Source: DATBLE01 sp046732255
GTDB taxonomy: Bacteria > Actinomycetota > Thermoleophilia > Gaiellales > Gaiellaceae
Assembly (NCBI GenBank): GCA_046732255.1
Contig: JBKPMR010000081.1
Coordinates: 1-64,000 of the forward strand
DNA: 64,000 bases
Reading direction: 5' to 3'
The notes below the pieces were generated by a model. It saw nothing but the letters and a program-made list of their open reading frames with translations. It was not told where the DNA came from and searched no databases. Position 1 is the stretch's first letter; each line of letters begins with the position of its first letter. Position numbers and translations under genes: made by a program. Below are positions 8,357 to 17,022 of this stretch, piece by piece.

Positions 8357-8890
8357 TCAGACACGTGTTCGTAGCTCTCGGCCGAGCTGCTCGAGCCGGC
8401 CGCGGACGCTCGCGTCGACCCGGCGCGAGCCGACCTGCAGGACCATGCCGCCGATCAGCTGCGGATCGACCTCGCGGGTCGCCTCCACGCGCCGGCCGGA
8501 GCGCTGCTCGATCTGACCGATGATCGCGCGCGCTTCTTCGTCCGACAGCTCGTACGCGGTGGTCAACTCGACCGACAGCTCGCCCTCGTCGGCGGCCGCC
8601 ATCCGCTCGAACTCCTCCGCGACCTGCTCGACGTCGCCCGCTCGTCCCTTCTCGACGAGGAGGCGGAGGAAGTTCAGAACCAGTGCGTCGGACTCGCCGG
8701 CGACCGCCTCGACCGCGGCGATCTTGGCGCGGCGGTCGAGCTGCGGGTTGCGGAGGAGATCCTCGAGCTCGGGCACCTGCCTCGTCGCCTCGACGAAGTC
8801 GCCCAGGTCCTGCCGGGCTTGCGGGAGGCGGCCGGCTTCCTTCGCGGCCTGGTAGAGCGATCGCGCGTAGGTGCGGTGGACGACGCTCAC
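8357..8890 (-). CDS. atpH: ATP synthase delta subunit
   Basis: Stator subunit linking the top of F1 to the b-subunit stalk, 177 residues. It has the N-terminal six-helix domain (TYARSLYQAAKEAGRLPQ onward) and the C-terminal GGMVLQVGSRRVDASVRGRLEQL motif typical of OSCP/delta. It starts 4 bases after atpF ends, so it is likely translationally coupled. Confidence 0.96.
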   Translation of the reverse strand: MSVVHRTYARSLYQAAKEAGRLPQARQDLGDFVEATRQVPELEDLLRNPQLDRRAKIAAVEAVAGESDALVLNFLRLLVEKGRAGDVEQVAEEFERMAAADEGELSVELTTAYELSDEEARAIIGQIEQRSGRRVEATREVDPQLIGGMVLQVGSRRVDASVRGRLEQLGRELRTRV

Positions 8891-8894
8891 GGCG

Positions 8895-9434
8895 CTACAC
8901 GGACTCCTTCTCGAGCACCGAGAAGTCGAGGTCCCCGATCGCGTCCTCGATCAGCTTCCGGTGGTCGTCGCGGTCGAGCACCTTCCCGGTCACCTTCGCG
9001 GTCGCCGCCAGGGCCAGCTCCGCCACCTCGGCGCGGATCTGCTCGAGCGCGCGCTGCGTCTCGGCGTCGATCTGCTTCTTCGTCTCCTCGAGCCGCCGCT
9101 GGCGGTCGGCCTCGGTCTCCTCGCGGACACGCTCGCGCTGCGCATCGGACTGCTTGCGCGCCTCGGCGAGGATCTCCTCGGCGTCGGACTTTGCCTTGCC
9201 GACTAGCTTACGGTGCTCCTCGAGCAGGTTCCGGGCCTCCGCGCGAGCGCGGTCGGCCTCCTCGATCGACTGCCGGATGCGCTCGCGCCGGTCGTCGATC
9301 GCCTTCTGGATCGGGCCGAAGGCGAACCGCTTCAGCACGAAGAGGGCGATCAGGAAGCAGACGATCGTCCAGATCATCAGCCCCGGCGTGACCTTGATCA
9401 GCGCGTTGGCGCCGAGCAGCAGCGTTGCGACCAT
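8895..9434 (-). CDS. atpF: ATP synthase Fo subunit b
   Basis: Peripheral stalk subunit, 179 residues. One N-terminal membrane helix (LMIWTIVCFLIALFVLKRFAF, roughly residues 18-38) is followed by a long charged coiled coil to the end. The ATG at 9434 overlaps the atpE stop by one base (TGATG). A longer frame upstream runs through atpE in another phase and is not used. One b-type gene is present, so the stalk is probably a homodimer. Confidence 0.95.
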   Translation of the reverse strand: MVATLLLGANALIKVTPGLMIWTIVCFLIALFVLKRFAFGPIQKAIDDRRERIRQSIEEADRARAEARNLLEEHRKLVGKAKSDAEEILAEARKQSDAQRERVREETEADRQRRLEETKKQIDAETQRALEQIRAEVAELALAATAKVTGKVLDRDDHRKLIEDAIGDLDFSVLEKESV

Positions 9435-9697
9435 CAGACCAGGACGAAGGCGAGGATCGAGCCGAGCAGGCCGTAGAAGACGACCGCCTCGGTCAGCGCG
9501 AAGCCGAGCCACTGGATGCCCTGGAGCTCGCCGCGGAGCTCCGGCTGGCGGGCGACGGACTGGATCATCGAGCCGAAGATGTTGCCGATACCGACACCGG
9601 CGCCGAGCGCGCCGAGGCCGACGCCGAGCGCGAGCCCGATCGCCTTTCCTGCCTTGGTCACGTCGCCGGTCGTAGCGGCGATGAGTGCAGAAAGCAT
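9434..9697 (-). CDS. atpE: ATP synthase Fo subunit c
   Basis: Ion-carrying ring subunit, 87 residues, two membrane helices. Helix 1 has the glycine ladder (residues 25-38). The polar loop has R50-Q51-P52. Helix 2 carries the essential carboxylate E70 in ALTEAVVFYG. The residue after E70 is Ala and no Na+-type Ser/Thr ligands are seen, which suggests proton rather than sodium coupling. Start at ATG 9697; stop overlaps the atpF start. Confidence 0.97.
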   Translation of the reverse strand: MLSALIAATTGDVTKAGKAIGLALGVGLGALGAGVGIGNIFGSMIQSVARQPELRGELQGIQWLGFALTEAVVFYGLLGSILAFVLV

Positions 9698-9710
9698 TGC
9701 GGGTTACCTC

Positions 9711-10571
9711 CTAGTGTTCCGGCTCGATCGCCGAGCCGATGTAGATGGCGGACAGGGCGGAGAAGATGAACGCCTGGATCGAGACCACGATCACGACCTC
9801 GAACAGGTAGAAGACCGTGGCGATCGGCACCACGAACACGGCCAGGATGATCGACTCGAGGATGAACATCAGGCCGAGGAAGGTGAGGATCAGGATGTGC
9901 CCGGCGAGCATGTTCGCGAAGAGGCGGACGCTCAGCGAAATCAGGCGCATGAACTGACCGAGCACCTCGAGCGGGACGATCAGGAAGAGCAGCGCCTTGG
10001 GAGCCTCCGGAATCCAGCTCTTGAAGTAGCGCCGCGGGCCGTTCCACCGGATCCCCTCGTAGTGGGTGAAGACGAACGTGAGCAGGGCGAGCGCGAGCGT
10101 CACCGAGAGCGACGAGGTCGCCGCGTAGATGCCCCAGGTCGGGACGCCGTGCCACTTCTCGCCGGTGAGCGGCAAGGGGATGAAGCCGATCATGTTCACG
10201 ACCCAGATGAAGAGCATCAGCGTGGCGACGTACGGGAACCAGCGGCCGATCGCCTTGGTGGGCAGGCCCTGCTCCGCGATCTGCACCTGCGCGACCTCGT
10301 AGATCTGCTCGCCGACCGACTGGCGGCGGCCGACCTCCTTGCCCGGGCTCACCTTCCAGCGCATCAGCCCGAGCCCCATCAGGATCGTCAGCAGCGTCCC
10401 GATCATCAGGTAGACGACCGGCTTCGTGATCGAGAGGTCGAGGCCGCCGAGGTGGATCGACACCCACTCGTGCTGCTCGAACTCGGTGGTCGGGTCGAAC
10501 TCGCCGCGCGCCCAGGCAGCGGCCGGGAACGTCAAGGCAAGAGTCGTAGCGATGAAGAGCCAGCGCTTCAC
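9711..10571 (-). CDS. atpB: ATP synthase Fo subunit a
   Basis: Membrane stator subunit forming the proton half-channels, 286 residues. The key arginine lies in LISLSVRLFANMLAGHI, and the C-terminal helices include VVIVVSIQAFIFSALSAIYI. An N-terminal hydrophobic segment (VKRWLFIATTLALTFPAAAWA) may be a cleavable signal. The GTG at 10571 overlaps the upstream gene by four bases (GTGA), so I prefer it to a longer upstream start. Confidence 0.96.
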   Translation of the reverse strand: MKRWLFIATTLALTFPAAAWARGEFDPTTEFEQHEWVSIHLGGLDLSITKPVVYLMIGTLLTILMGLGLMRWKVSPGKEVGRRQSVGEQIYEVAQVQIAEQGLPTKAIGRWFPYVATLMLFIWVVNMIGFIPLPLTGEKWHGVPTWGIYAATSSLSVTLALALLTFVFTHYEGIRWNGPRRYFKSWIPEAPKALLFLIVPLEVLGQFMRLISLSVRLFANMLAGHILILTFLGLMFILESIILAVFVVPIATVFYLFEVVIVVSIQAFIFSALSAIYIGSAIEPEH

Positions 10572-10936
10572 CGGGTCGGCTCCTTCCCGTAGTAGGCGGC
10601 GAGGGACAGGCCGAACTCGCACGTGTAGGCGAGCGCGTACGTCAGCACGGCGGCGATTGCGAGGTCCTGGTCGGAGGAGGCGACCGCGACGAGGATGACC
10701 AGCAGCCCAAGCGCCTTGAAGAGCACGCCGAAGACCTTTCCGCCGTTCCCGAGCCGCACGAGGATCAGATCGAGGACGTGGACGGCGGCGTACAGGACGG
10801 CGGCGAGCGCCCAGCCGCCGATCGGCCAGTCGGCAACGAGGAAGATCGGCAGCGCGACGAGCAGCACGATGCCACCTGCCAGCGCAGGCAACAGATGGCC
10901 CGGCTCCGGGCGCGGGGTGAACAGGGCGGAGGGCAT
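10568..10936 (-). CDS. AtpI-like membrane protein (ATP synthase assembly/accessory)
   Basis: 122 residues with four predicted membrane segments. It stands directly before atpB with a four-base overlap. Position, size and topology match the AtpI / ATP synthase I family, which assists c-ring assembly. Sequence conservation in that family is low, so the call rests mainly on context. Its ATG overlaps the stop of the preceding small gene by one base. Confidence 0.7.
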   Translation of the reverse strand: MPSALFTPRPEPGHLLPALAGGIVLLVALPIFLVADWPIGGWALAAVLYAAVHVLDLILVRLGNGGKVFGVLFKALGLLVILVAVASSDQDLAIAAVLTYALAYTCEFGLSLAAYYGKEPTR

Positions 10937-11148
10937 CAGAGCGACTTCCCGTACCGGCGGTAGACGGCGTAGACGCCGAGGGGAACGCCGACGGCCGCCC
11001 CGGCGAGGAGGCCGTAGCCGACCGAACCGGCCGCCCAGCCGATCAGGGCACCACCGCCGATGCCTGCCGCGGTTCCCGTGACCAACAGAGCGCCCGCGCC
11101 GGCGGGTTCGAACGTCTGGCGCGCAGGCTCCATCTGCGCGGCGAGCAT
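10936..11148 (-). CDS. AtpZ-like small membrane protein, first gene of the ATP synthase operon
   Basis: Short protein (70 residues from ATG 11148; 92 from an upstream GTG at 11214). It has two glycine/alanine-rich membrane segments (GALLVTGTAAGIGGGALIGWAA and GYGLLAGAAVGVPLGVYAVY) and ends YRRYGKSL. Position at the head of the operon and the two-helix hairpin fit the AtpZ (Fo accessory) family. The start is uncertain because neither candidate has a strong ribosome site. Confidence 0.6.
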   Translation of the reverse strand: MLAAQMEPARQTFEPAGAGALLVTGTAAGIGGGALIGWAAGSVGYGLLAGAAVGVPLGVYAVYRRYGKSL

Positions 11149-11273
11149 ATCAGGCGAGTTTGTGACACGCGAAAGTCGCTTATTCACGCCGATCACCCGA
11201 TACCTTGTAACCACATCGTAGCCCGGCGCGGGGGTGCCACCATCTCAGGTCCTCTGCGATACTGCCGCGGCTG

Positions 11274-12944
11274 GTGGGAGGCCCGCACCACTTGGCCGTC
11301 GTCCTGCTCGGGACAGCCGTCGCCGGGCTCGGAGCCGGAGCCCCGCCCGGCAAACTCGTCCAGCTCACCGGCCCCGGAGCGTGCGTCAGCCAGCTCGTCA
11401 CCGACCGGATCTGCGCCGACGCCCGCGCGCTGAACGGGCCCGATGCGCTCGCCGTGTCGCCCGACGGGCGGTCGGTGTACGTGGCGAGCTCGGGTGTCGC
11501 GCCCAACGTCTCCGGCAACTCGGGCTCGATCGCCGTCTTCGTGCGTGACGTCGGCACCGGAAGGATCACGCAACCGGAAGGGGCGGCCGGGTGCGTCGGC
11601 GACGTCGACGACGGCTGCGGCGAGGCCCGCGGCATCCAGATCACGTCCGCAGTCGCGGTTTCGGCGGACGGGCGGTACGTCTACGCGACCGGCTTCGGGT
11701 CGGACACGGCCGCGGTCTTCTCGCGGTCGCCGAACGGATCTCTCACGCAGCTGACCGGATCGGACGGCTGCGTCGGGGCGGACGTTTCGGAAGGCTGCGC
11801 TCCCGGGCCGGGGCTCCGAGGTGCGGCCGACCTGGCGATCGCCGGCGGCGGGGCGAATGTGTACGTCGCCTCCTTCTGGAGCAACTCGGTCGCCGCATTC
11901 ACCCGCAACACCCGGACGGGACGGATGAGGCAGCTCGCCGGCGACGCGGCGTGCATCGCCGAGCCGGACGAGGAGGTCGACGACGGAGGGGGCTTCGTCG
12001 TCGAGAGTTGCCGGCCGGGTAGAGCGCTGGCCGGTGCAACGGCGGTGACGGTGACCCCCGACGGCAAGAACGTCTACGTGCTGGCGAAAGACGCGATCGC
12101 CGCGTTTCGGCGCGCGCCCGGTGGCAGTTTGACCCAGCTCCCAGGTGCACAGGGATGCCTGACCGTCGACGGACGTGGCGGCTGCACGGCCGTCCCACAG
12201 CTCCAGAACGGCCTCGACCTTGCGATCGCGCCGGACGGCCGGACGCTCTACATCGCCTCCTACCGGCCGGGCTCGATCGTGCTCCTTCGCCGCGATCCAG
12301 CCACGGGCTCGCTTGCGCCGACGGCTGCTCTCGCGTCGCCCGCGCTCGCCGGGGTCGCGGGGCTCGCGATCACCTCGGCGGGTGACGGCCTCTACGCGGT
12401 CTCGCCGTTCCAGGATGCGGTGCTTGCGTTCACACGCCGGGCCGACGGCCGGCTCGCGCAACTGCGCGGCGCAGCGGCGTGCGTCAGCGACGTGGAGAGA
12501 ACGGACTCGTGCGCGCACGGGCAGGTGCTGTCACGGGCGAGCGCGGTCGCGGTCAGTCACGACGGGCGGCACCTGTACGTGTCGTCGGTCGAGCCGATCG
12601 GCGTCAGCTGCGCGTGCGGCCGCGAGCTCGGTTCGCTCAGCGTCTTCACCCGGAGCTCGGCGGCGACCTCGCTCTCGCGTCCGAGAGCCGCGACTCCGGT
12701 GCGTGCCGGCAAGCCGTTTCGGGTCACGGCCTCGGTCCTGCCGAGCTCGGGCTCGCCGAAGGTCTCCTGCACCGCCGCCGCCGCGGGGCGGGCAATCCGC
12801 GCGGCCGCGACCTACGCGGCCGGCACGGCCGTCTGCACCGGCGTCGTCCCGACGAGAGCCGCCGGGAGCAGGCTCGTCGGCGCGTTCAGGGTCACCACCG
12901 GCGCCGCCGCGCGGACGGCGGGCTTCTCATTTCCGATCCGCTAG
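11274..12944 (+). CDS. Secreted seven-repeat beta-propeller protein (lactonase-like fold)
   Basis: 556 residues with a signal peptide. Seven repeats of about 65-75 residues follow the pattern QLxGxxGCV...C...LxxAxxxAVSxDGxxVYVAS, typical of YVTN/lactonase-type propellers. Six of the seven repeats carry a pair of cysteines, probably one disulfide per blade; the sixth repeat (around residue 345) lacks them. A C-terminal beta-sandwich-like tail (from about residue 455) contains two more cysteines. No catalytic residues can be assigned; an extracellular binding or structural role is equally possible. Divergent from the ATP synthase operon. Confidence 0.8.
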   Translation: MGGPHHLAVVLLGTAVAGLGAGAPPGKLVQLTGPGACVSQLVTDRICADARALNGPDALAVSPDGRSVYVASSGVAPNVSGNSGSIAVFVRDVGTGRITQPEGAAGCVGDVDDGCGEARGIQITSAVAVSADGRYVYATGFGSDTAAVFSRSPNGSLTQLTGSDGCVGADVSEGCAPGPGLRGAADLAIAGGGANVYVASFWSNSVAAFTRNTRTGRMRQLAGDAACIAEPDEEVDDGGGFVVESCRPGRALAGATAVTVTPDGKNVYVLAKDAIAAFRRAPGGSLTQLPGAQGCLTVDGRGGCTAVPQLQNGLDLAIAPDGRTLYIASYRPGSIVLLRRDPATGSLAPTAALASPALAGVAGLAITSAGDGLYAVSPFQDAVLAFTRRADGRLAQLRGAAACVSDVERTDSCAHGQVLSRASAVAVSHDGRHLYVSSVEPIGVSCACGRELGSLSVFTRSSAATSLSRPRAATPVRAGKPFRVTASVLPSSGSPKVSCTAAAAGRAIRAAATYAAGTAVCTGVVPTRAAGSRLVGAFRVTTGAAARTAGFSFPIR

Positions 12945-12960
12945 TCGGCGCCGCTCGACG

Positions 12961-13428
12961 ATGAGATCCGTCGGCCACGCCGGTCTACACCCCATAGCCG
13001 TCTTCCCTCCCACACGACACCTGCTCCGCGCGAAGGACCTCGTCGACGCGCGCTACCGCGAGCCTCTGGACGTGCCGACCCTTGCCCGAGCGGCGTACCT
13101 CTCGCCGGCGCACTTCAGCCGCGAGTTCCGCCGCACCTTCGGCGAGACGCCGCACCAGTACCTGCTCACCCGGCGGCTCGAGCGTGCCGCCGCGTTGCTC
13201 CGCACGACCGACCGTTCGGTTGCGGACATCTGCCTGACCGTCGGGCTCCGCAGCATCGGGTCGTTCACGACGAGCTTCGGGCGGCTCTTCGGCCTCTCGC
13301 CGAGCGAGTACCGCGCCGCGTTTCCACCCGCCGCCACCCGCGCCCGGATCCCGACCTGCATCCAGCAGGCGTACGCCCGTCCCCAGTCCCGCAGTTTTCG
13401 AGAAGACACGGCTGGGGAGCGCAGCTAA
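12961..13428 (+). CDS. AraC-family DNA-binding regulator (DNA-binding domain only)
   Basis: 155 residues from ATG 12961. It contains only the double helix-turn-helix AraC domain: first HTH DVPTLARAAYLSPAHFSREF, second SVADICLTVGLRSIGSFTTSF followed by GLSPSEYRAAF. The sensor domain usual in this family is absent. It lies 38 bases before a VOC-domain gene on the same strand, a common AraC/VOC pairing, so it probably controls that gene and itself. Confidence 0.88.
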   Translation: MRSVGHAGLHPIAVFPPTRHLLRAKDLVDARYREPLDVPTLARAAYLSPAHFSREFRRTFGETPHQYLLTRRLERAAALLRTTDRSVADICLTVGLRSIGSFTTSFGRLFGLSPSEYRAAFPPAATRARIPTCIQQAYARPQSRSFREDTAGERS

Positions 13429-13466
13429 CGTCGCCGCCGAACCTGTTCGAGACGAGGAGGAACACC

Positions 13467-13886
13467 ATGCTCAAGCAACTGACCACCGTCCAGGTCTGGG
13501 TTCACGACCAGGACGAGGCCCTGGACTTCTACACCGAGAAGCTCGGACTCGAGCTTCGCGACGACGTGACCGTGCCGGAGCTCGGGAACTTCCGCTGGCT
13601 CACTGTCGGCATCCCCGGTCAGGACGACGTCGCGATCGTCTTGATGGCGGTCCCCGGCCCGCCGGTCTTCGACGAGGAGACGCGAAAACAGATCCAGGCG
13701 TTGATGGCCAAGGGCGCCGCGACCGGGCTGTTCTTCTCCACGGACGACGTCCACGCGACCTACGAGGAGCTGAAGAGTCGCGGCGTCGAGTTCCAGCAGG
13801 AGCCGACGGAGCAGCCCTACGGGATCGACGCGGGATTCCGAGATCCGTCCGGGAACCAGATGCGGATGGCCCAGCTGAGTCAGTAA
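13467..13886 (+). CDS. VOC (glyoxalase/bleomycin resistance fold) protein
   Basis: 139 residues with two beta-alpha-beta-beta-beta modules. Module 1 begins MLKQLTTVQVWVHDQDEALDFYTEKLGLEL. Module 2 ends YGIDAGFRDPSGNQMRMAQ, where the Asp-Pro-(Ser)-Gly-Asn signature and metal-ligand region lie. A strong site (GAGGAGGAACACC) precedes the ATG. The substrate is unknown; glyoxalase, dioxygenase and antibiotic-binding roles all occur in this family. Confidence 0.88.
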   Translation: MLKQLTTVQVWVHDQDEALDFYTEKLGLELRDDVTVPELGNFRWLTVGIPGQDDVAIVLMAVPGPPVFDEETRKQIQALMAKGAATGLFFSTDDVHATYEELKSRGVEFQQEPTEQPYGIDAGFRDPSGNQMRMAQLSQ

Positions 13887-13891
13887 GCGCG

Positions 13892-15019
13892 CTAGGCGGA
13901 GCGGCGCTCCCGCTCCGCCTCCTGGCGCTGCCGGCGGCGGATGCGCGGGTTCGCCAGCTTGACGATCTCGAGCAGGTAGACCATGTAGACGGAGGCGGCG
14001 ACGGCGAGCAGGCCGAGCGCCGCGGCGCCGACGGTCGGCCAGGCGTGCCAGCGGCCGTCCTCGCGGAACGGGATGTAGCGGGTGCCGAGGGCGGCGGCGG
14101 CGAGCGTCGCCACCCAGAAGTAGATGTACGTGACCGCCCGCCGCTGGGAGAAGCCGATGTTCACGAACCGGTGGTGCAGGTGCGCCATGTCGCGCGACGT
14201 GATCGGCTGCCGGTACTTCAGGCGCCTGGCGACGACGAAGCCGGTGTCGAGAATGGGCACGGCGAGCACCAGCAGCGGGAAGAACAGGGCGACGGTCGCG
14301 GCCGTCTTCAACAGTCCCTCGACCGAGACCGCGGCCAGCGAGAACCCGAGCAGCATCGACCCCGAGTCGCCCATGAAGATCCGGGCGGGGAAGAAGTTGT
14401 GGCGCAGGAAGCCGAGCGTCGCCCCGAAGACGATCGCCGTGAACGCGGCCGCGGTCGGCTTCCCGAGCGACAGCTCGATCACGGTGAACGTCAGCGCCGC
14501 AATCGAGCAGACTCCGGCCGCGAGCCCGTCGAGCCCGTCGATGAAGTTGACCATGTTCATCACGGCGACGATCCAGAGCACCGTCAGGGGTCCTCCGACC
14601 CACGCCGGCAGGTCGTAGACGCCGATCAGCGGCAGGGTGAAGTGGTCGATCCACACCCCGAAGATCACCGGGATCGACGCGGCGACGATCTGGCCGCTGA
14701 GCTTCTCCCACCAGCGCAGGCCGCGGAAGTCGTCGATCGCGCCGACGGCGGTGGCGACGGTCGCCCCGAGCAGAAGCCCGCGTACGGAGCGGCTCAGGTC
14801 GAGGAACGCGAGCGAGGGGACGATGATCCCGAAGAACAGAGCGAGCCCACCCAGGCGTGGGACCGGCAGCCGGTGCACGCGCTGCTCGTCCGGCTCGTCC
14901 ACCGCACCGAGCCGCCGGGCCATGCCGGCGACCGCCGGCGTGAGGAGAACGACGATCAGGAGCGCGAGCGCCGCTCCGTAGATCACCTCGAGGTGGTCGC
15001 CAAGCTCGTGCAGCGTCAC
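13892..15019 (-). CDS. Undecaprenyl-phosphate sugar-1-phosphate transferase (WecA/TagO family)
   Basis: Polytopic membrane enzyme, 375 residues, that starts cell-surface glycan synthesis by moving a sugar-1-phosphate onto undecaprenyl phosphate. About ten membrane helices are visible. Motifs: DEPDEQRVHRLPVPRLGG (N-terminal cytoplasmic loop), NFIDGLDGLAAGV, FMGDSGSMLLGF (metal-binding aspartates) and the histidine loop MAHLHHRFVNIGFSQR. GTG start at 15019, downstream of upp. This gene is commonly found just before atp genes in Gram-positive genomes. Confidence 0.93.
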   Translation of the reverse strand: MTLHELGDHLEVIYGAALALLIVVLLTPAVAGMARRLGAVDEPDEQRVHRLPVPRLGGLALFFGIIVPSLAFLDLSRSVRGLLLGATVATAVGAIDDFRGLRWWEKLSGQIVAASIPVIFGVWIDHFTLPLIGVYDLPAWVGGPLTVLWIVAVMNMVNFIDGLDGLAAGVCSIAALTFTVIELSLGKPTAAAFTAIVFGATLGFLRHNFFPARIFMGDSGSMLLGFSLAAVSVEGLLKTAATVALFFPLLVLAVPILDTGFVVARRLKYRQPITSRDMAHLHHRFVNIGFSQRRAVTYIYFWVATLAAAALGTRYIPFREDGRWHAWPTVGAAALGLLAVAASVYMVYLLEIVKLANPRIRRRQRQEAERERRSA

Positions 15020-15036
15020 GGCGGCCTACACGGTAC

Positions 15037-15072
15037 TAGCGCAACCGGGCAGTTTCGTGCCCGGTTGCGCTA
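15037..15072 (-). terminator. Perfect 15-bp hairpin at the upp stop codon
   Basis: TAGCGCAACCGGGCA (15072-15058, minus strand) begins with the upp stop codon and pairs perfectly with 15051-15037 across a six-base loop. It separates upp from the wecA-like gene. No U-run follows, so it may be a partial terminator or a 3'-end stabiliser. Confidence 0.65.
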
Positions 15073-15705
15073 CTTGGTGCCGTAGAGCCGGTCGCCGGCA
15101 TCGCCCAGCCCGGGAACGATGAAACCGTGCTCGTTCAGCCCCCGGTCGACGGCGGCGCAGACGATGTGGACGTCCGGGTAGGTCTCGTGCACCTTCTCGA
15201 TCCCTTCGGGAGCGGCGACCAGGCAGACGAGCGTGACCGACCGGGCCCCGGCGTCCTTGACCTGGGAGACGGCGGCGACGCTCGAGTTGCCGGTCGCAAG
15301 CATCGGGTCGAGCACGATCGCGTCGCGCTCGCCGAGGTCGTCCGGCAGCTTCACGTAGTACTGGATCGCCTCGAGCGTCTCTTCGTCGCGGTACATGCCG
15401 ATGAAGCCGACTCGGGCGCTCGAGATCAACGACAGCGTCCCCTCGAGCATGCCCACACCCGCGCGGAGGACCGGACAGACCGCGACCTTCTTGCCCGAGA
15501 TGCGCTGGGCCTCCATCACCTCGAGCGGCGTCTCGATCTCGACCGGCTCGGTGGGGAAGTCCTTCGTCGCCTCGTAGGTGAGCAGCAGCGTGAGCTCGTT
15601 GACGAGCTTGCGGAAGTGGACGGTCGGCGTGTCCTTGTCGCGGAGGTACGAGACCTTGTGCTGGACCAGCGGGTGGGTGACGACCGTGAGGCGCCGCTGC
15701 GTCAC
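15070..15705 (-). CDS. upp: Uracil phosphoribosyltransferase
   Basis: Pyrimidine salvage enzyme making UMP from uracil and PRPP, 211 residues, typical length. It contains the PRPP-binding loop VLDPMLATGNSSVAAV and the C-terminal uracil-binding PGLGDAGDRLYGTK. The GTG at 15705 overlaps the glyA stop by four bases (GTGA), showing translational coupling with glyA. Confidence 0.97.
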   Translation of the reverse strand: MTQRRLTVVTHPLVQHKVSYLRDKDTPTVHFRKLVNELTLLLTYEATKDFPTEPVEIETPLEVMEAQRISGKKVAVCPVLRAGVGMLEGTLSLISSARVGFIGMYRDEETLEAIQYYVKLPDDLGERDAIVLDPMLATGNSSVAAVSQVKDAGARSVTLVCLVAAPEGIEKVHETYPDVHIVCAAVDRGLNEHGFIVPGLGDAGDRLYGTK

Positions 15706-17012
15706 GCGGCGTACGTCGCCCAGCCCCGGAAGCCGGGGTAGAGCGGGCGCTTCTCGCAGAGCGCGGCGCTGCGTGCGGCGAGGGCGTCGACGTCGGTGTC
15801 GGCCTTGAGCGCTTCGACCGCGATCCGTGCAACCTCGCGGAAGTCGTCCTCGTCGAAGCCGCGCATCGTGCACGCGGGCGTTCCCATCCTGACGCCCGAC
15901 GCGACCGTCGGCGGCCGCTCGTCGAACGGCACCGTGTTGCGGTTCACGGTGACATTCACCTCGGCCAGCCGCTCCTCGGCGTCCTTGCCGGTCCACTCGG
16001 ACGCGCGCAGGTCGACCTGGATCAGGTGCGTGTCGGTGCCGCCGGTGAGGACGTCGAGCCCACCCTCCTGGAGCTCGGCGGCGAGCGCATCGGCGTTCGC
16101 GCGGATCTGCGTCTGGTACTCCTGAAACGCAGGCGTCGCCGCAATCCGGAAGCACGTCGCCTTGGCCGCGATCACGTGCTGCAGCGGACCGCCCTGCATC
16201 CCGGGGAAGACCGCCCGGTCGAGAGCCTGCGCATGCTCCTCTCGGCAGAGGACGAACCCCGACCGCGGCCCGGAGAGCGTCTTGTGCGTCGTCGACGAGA
16301 CGAAGTCGCAGTGCGGAACGGGATTCGGGTGGAGGCCGGCGGCGACGAGTCCCGCGAAGTGGGCCATGTCGCACAGCAGGTAGGCGCCCACCTCGTCGGC
16401 GATCTCGCGGAAGCGGTCGGCCTCGATCGTGCGCGGGTAGGCAGAGCCGCCGCAGACGATCAGGCTCGGCCGGTGGTGCTTCGCGAGCTCGAGGACCTCG
16501 TCGTAGTCGACGGTCATCCTCTCGCGGCTGACCCCGTAGTGGACGATCGAGTACAGCCGGCCTGAGAAGTTCACCTTCAGGCCGTGGGTCAGGTGGCCGC
16601 CGTGATCGAGGCGCAGCGAGAGGATGGTGTCGCCGGGCTCCAGGACGGCGGAGTACACCGCCATGTTCGTCTGCGCGCCTGCGTGCGGCTGGACGTTCGC
16701 GTGCTCGGCGCCGAACAGCTCCTTCGCCCGGTCGATCGCGAGCTGCTCGATCTCGTCGACCACCTCGCACCCGCCGTAGTAGCGCCGGCCGGGGTAGCCC
16801 TCGGCGTACTTGTTCGTGGGGACGCTCGACACGGCCTCGAGGACGCTCGGCCAGGTGAAGTTCTCGGACGCGATCAGCTCGATCTGCCCGCGCTGGCGTT
16901 CGAGCTCGCGCCCGATCAGCTCGGCGATCTCGGGATCGACGTCGGCGAGCCCCGCGCTGCGGAGATCCTCGACGGTCTCCTTCGGGCGGCGTTTGGCGAG
17001 GGCCTTCGGCAC
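15702..17012 (-). CDS. glyA: Serine hydroxymethyltransferase
   Basis: PLP enzyme interconverting serine and glycine with tetrahydrofolate, the main source of one-carbon units. 436 residues from GTG 17012, eleven bases after the sua5-type gene. Motifs: IELIASENF near the start, YAEGYPGRRYYGG, and the PLP-lysine segment STTHKTLSGPRSG. Overlaps upp by four bases. The longer upstream frame adds residues without family support. Confidence 0.97.
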   Translation of the reverse strand: MPKALAKRRPKETVEDLRSAGLADVDPEIAELIGRELERQRGQIELIASENFTWPSVLEAVSSVPTNKYAEGYPGRRYYGGCEVVDEIEQLAIDRAKELFGAEHANVQPHAGAQTNMAVYSAVLEPGDTILSLRLDHGGHLTHGLKVNFSGRLYSIVHYGVSRERMTVDYDEVLELAKHHRPSLIVCGGSAYPRTIEADRFREIADEVGAYLLCDMAHFAGLVAAGLHPNPVPHCDFVSSTTHKTLSGPRSGFVLCREEHAQALDRAVFPGMQGGPLQHVIAAKATCFRIAATPAFQEYQTQIRANADALAAELQEGGLDVLTGGTDTHLIQVDLRASEWTGKDAEERLAEVNVTVNRNTVPFDERPPTVASGVRMGTPACTMRGFDEDDFREVARIAVEALKADTDVDALAARSAALCEKRPLYPGFRGWATYAA

Positions 17013-17022
17013 CGCTCCGATC

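Noticed and set aside
15070..16770. A single 566-residue frame spanning glyA and upp
   Set aside because: Only the last 211 residues are Upp; the rest is glyA read in the wrong frame. The GTGA overlap gives the true upp start.
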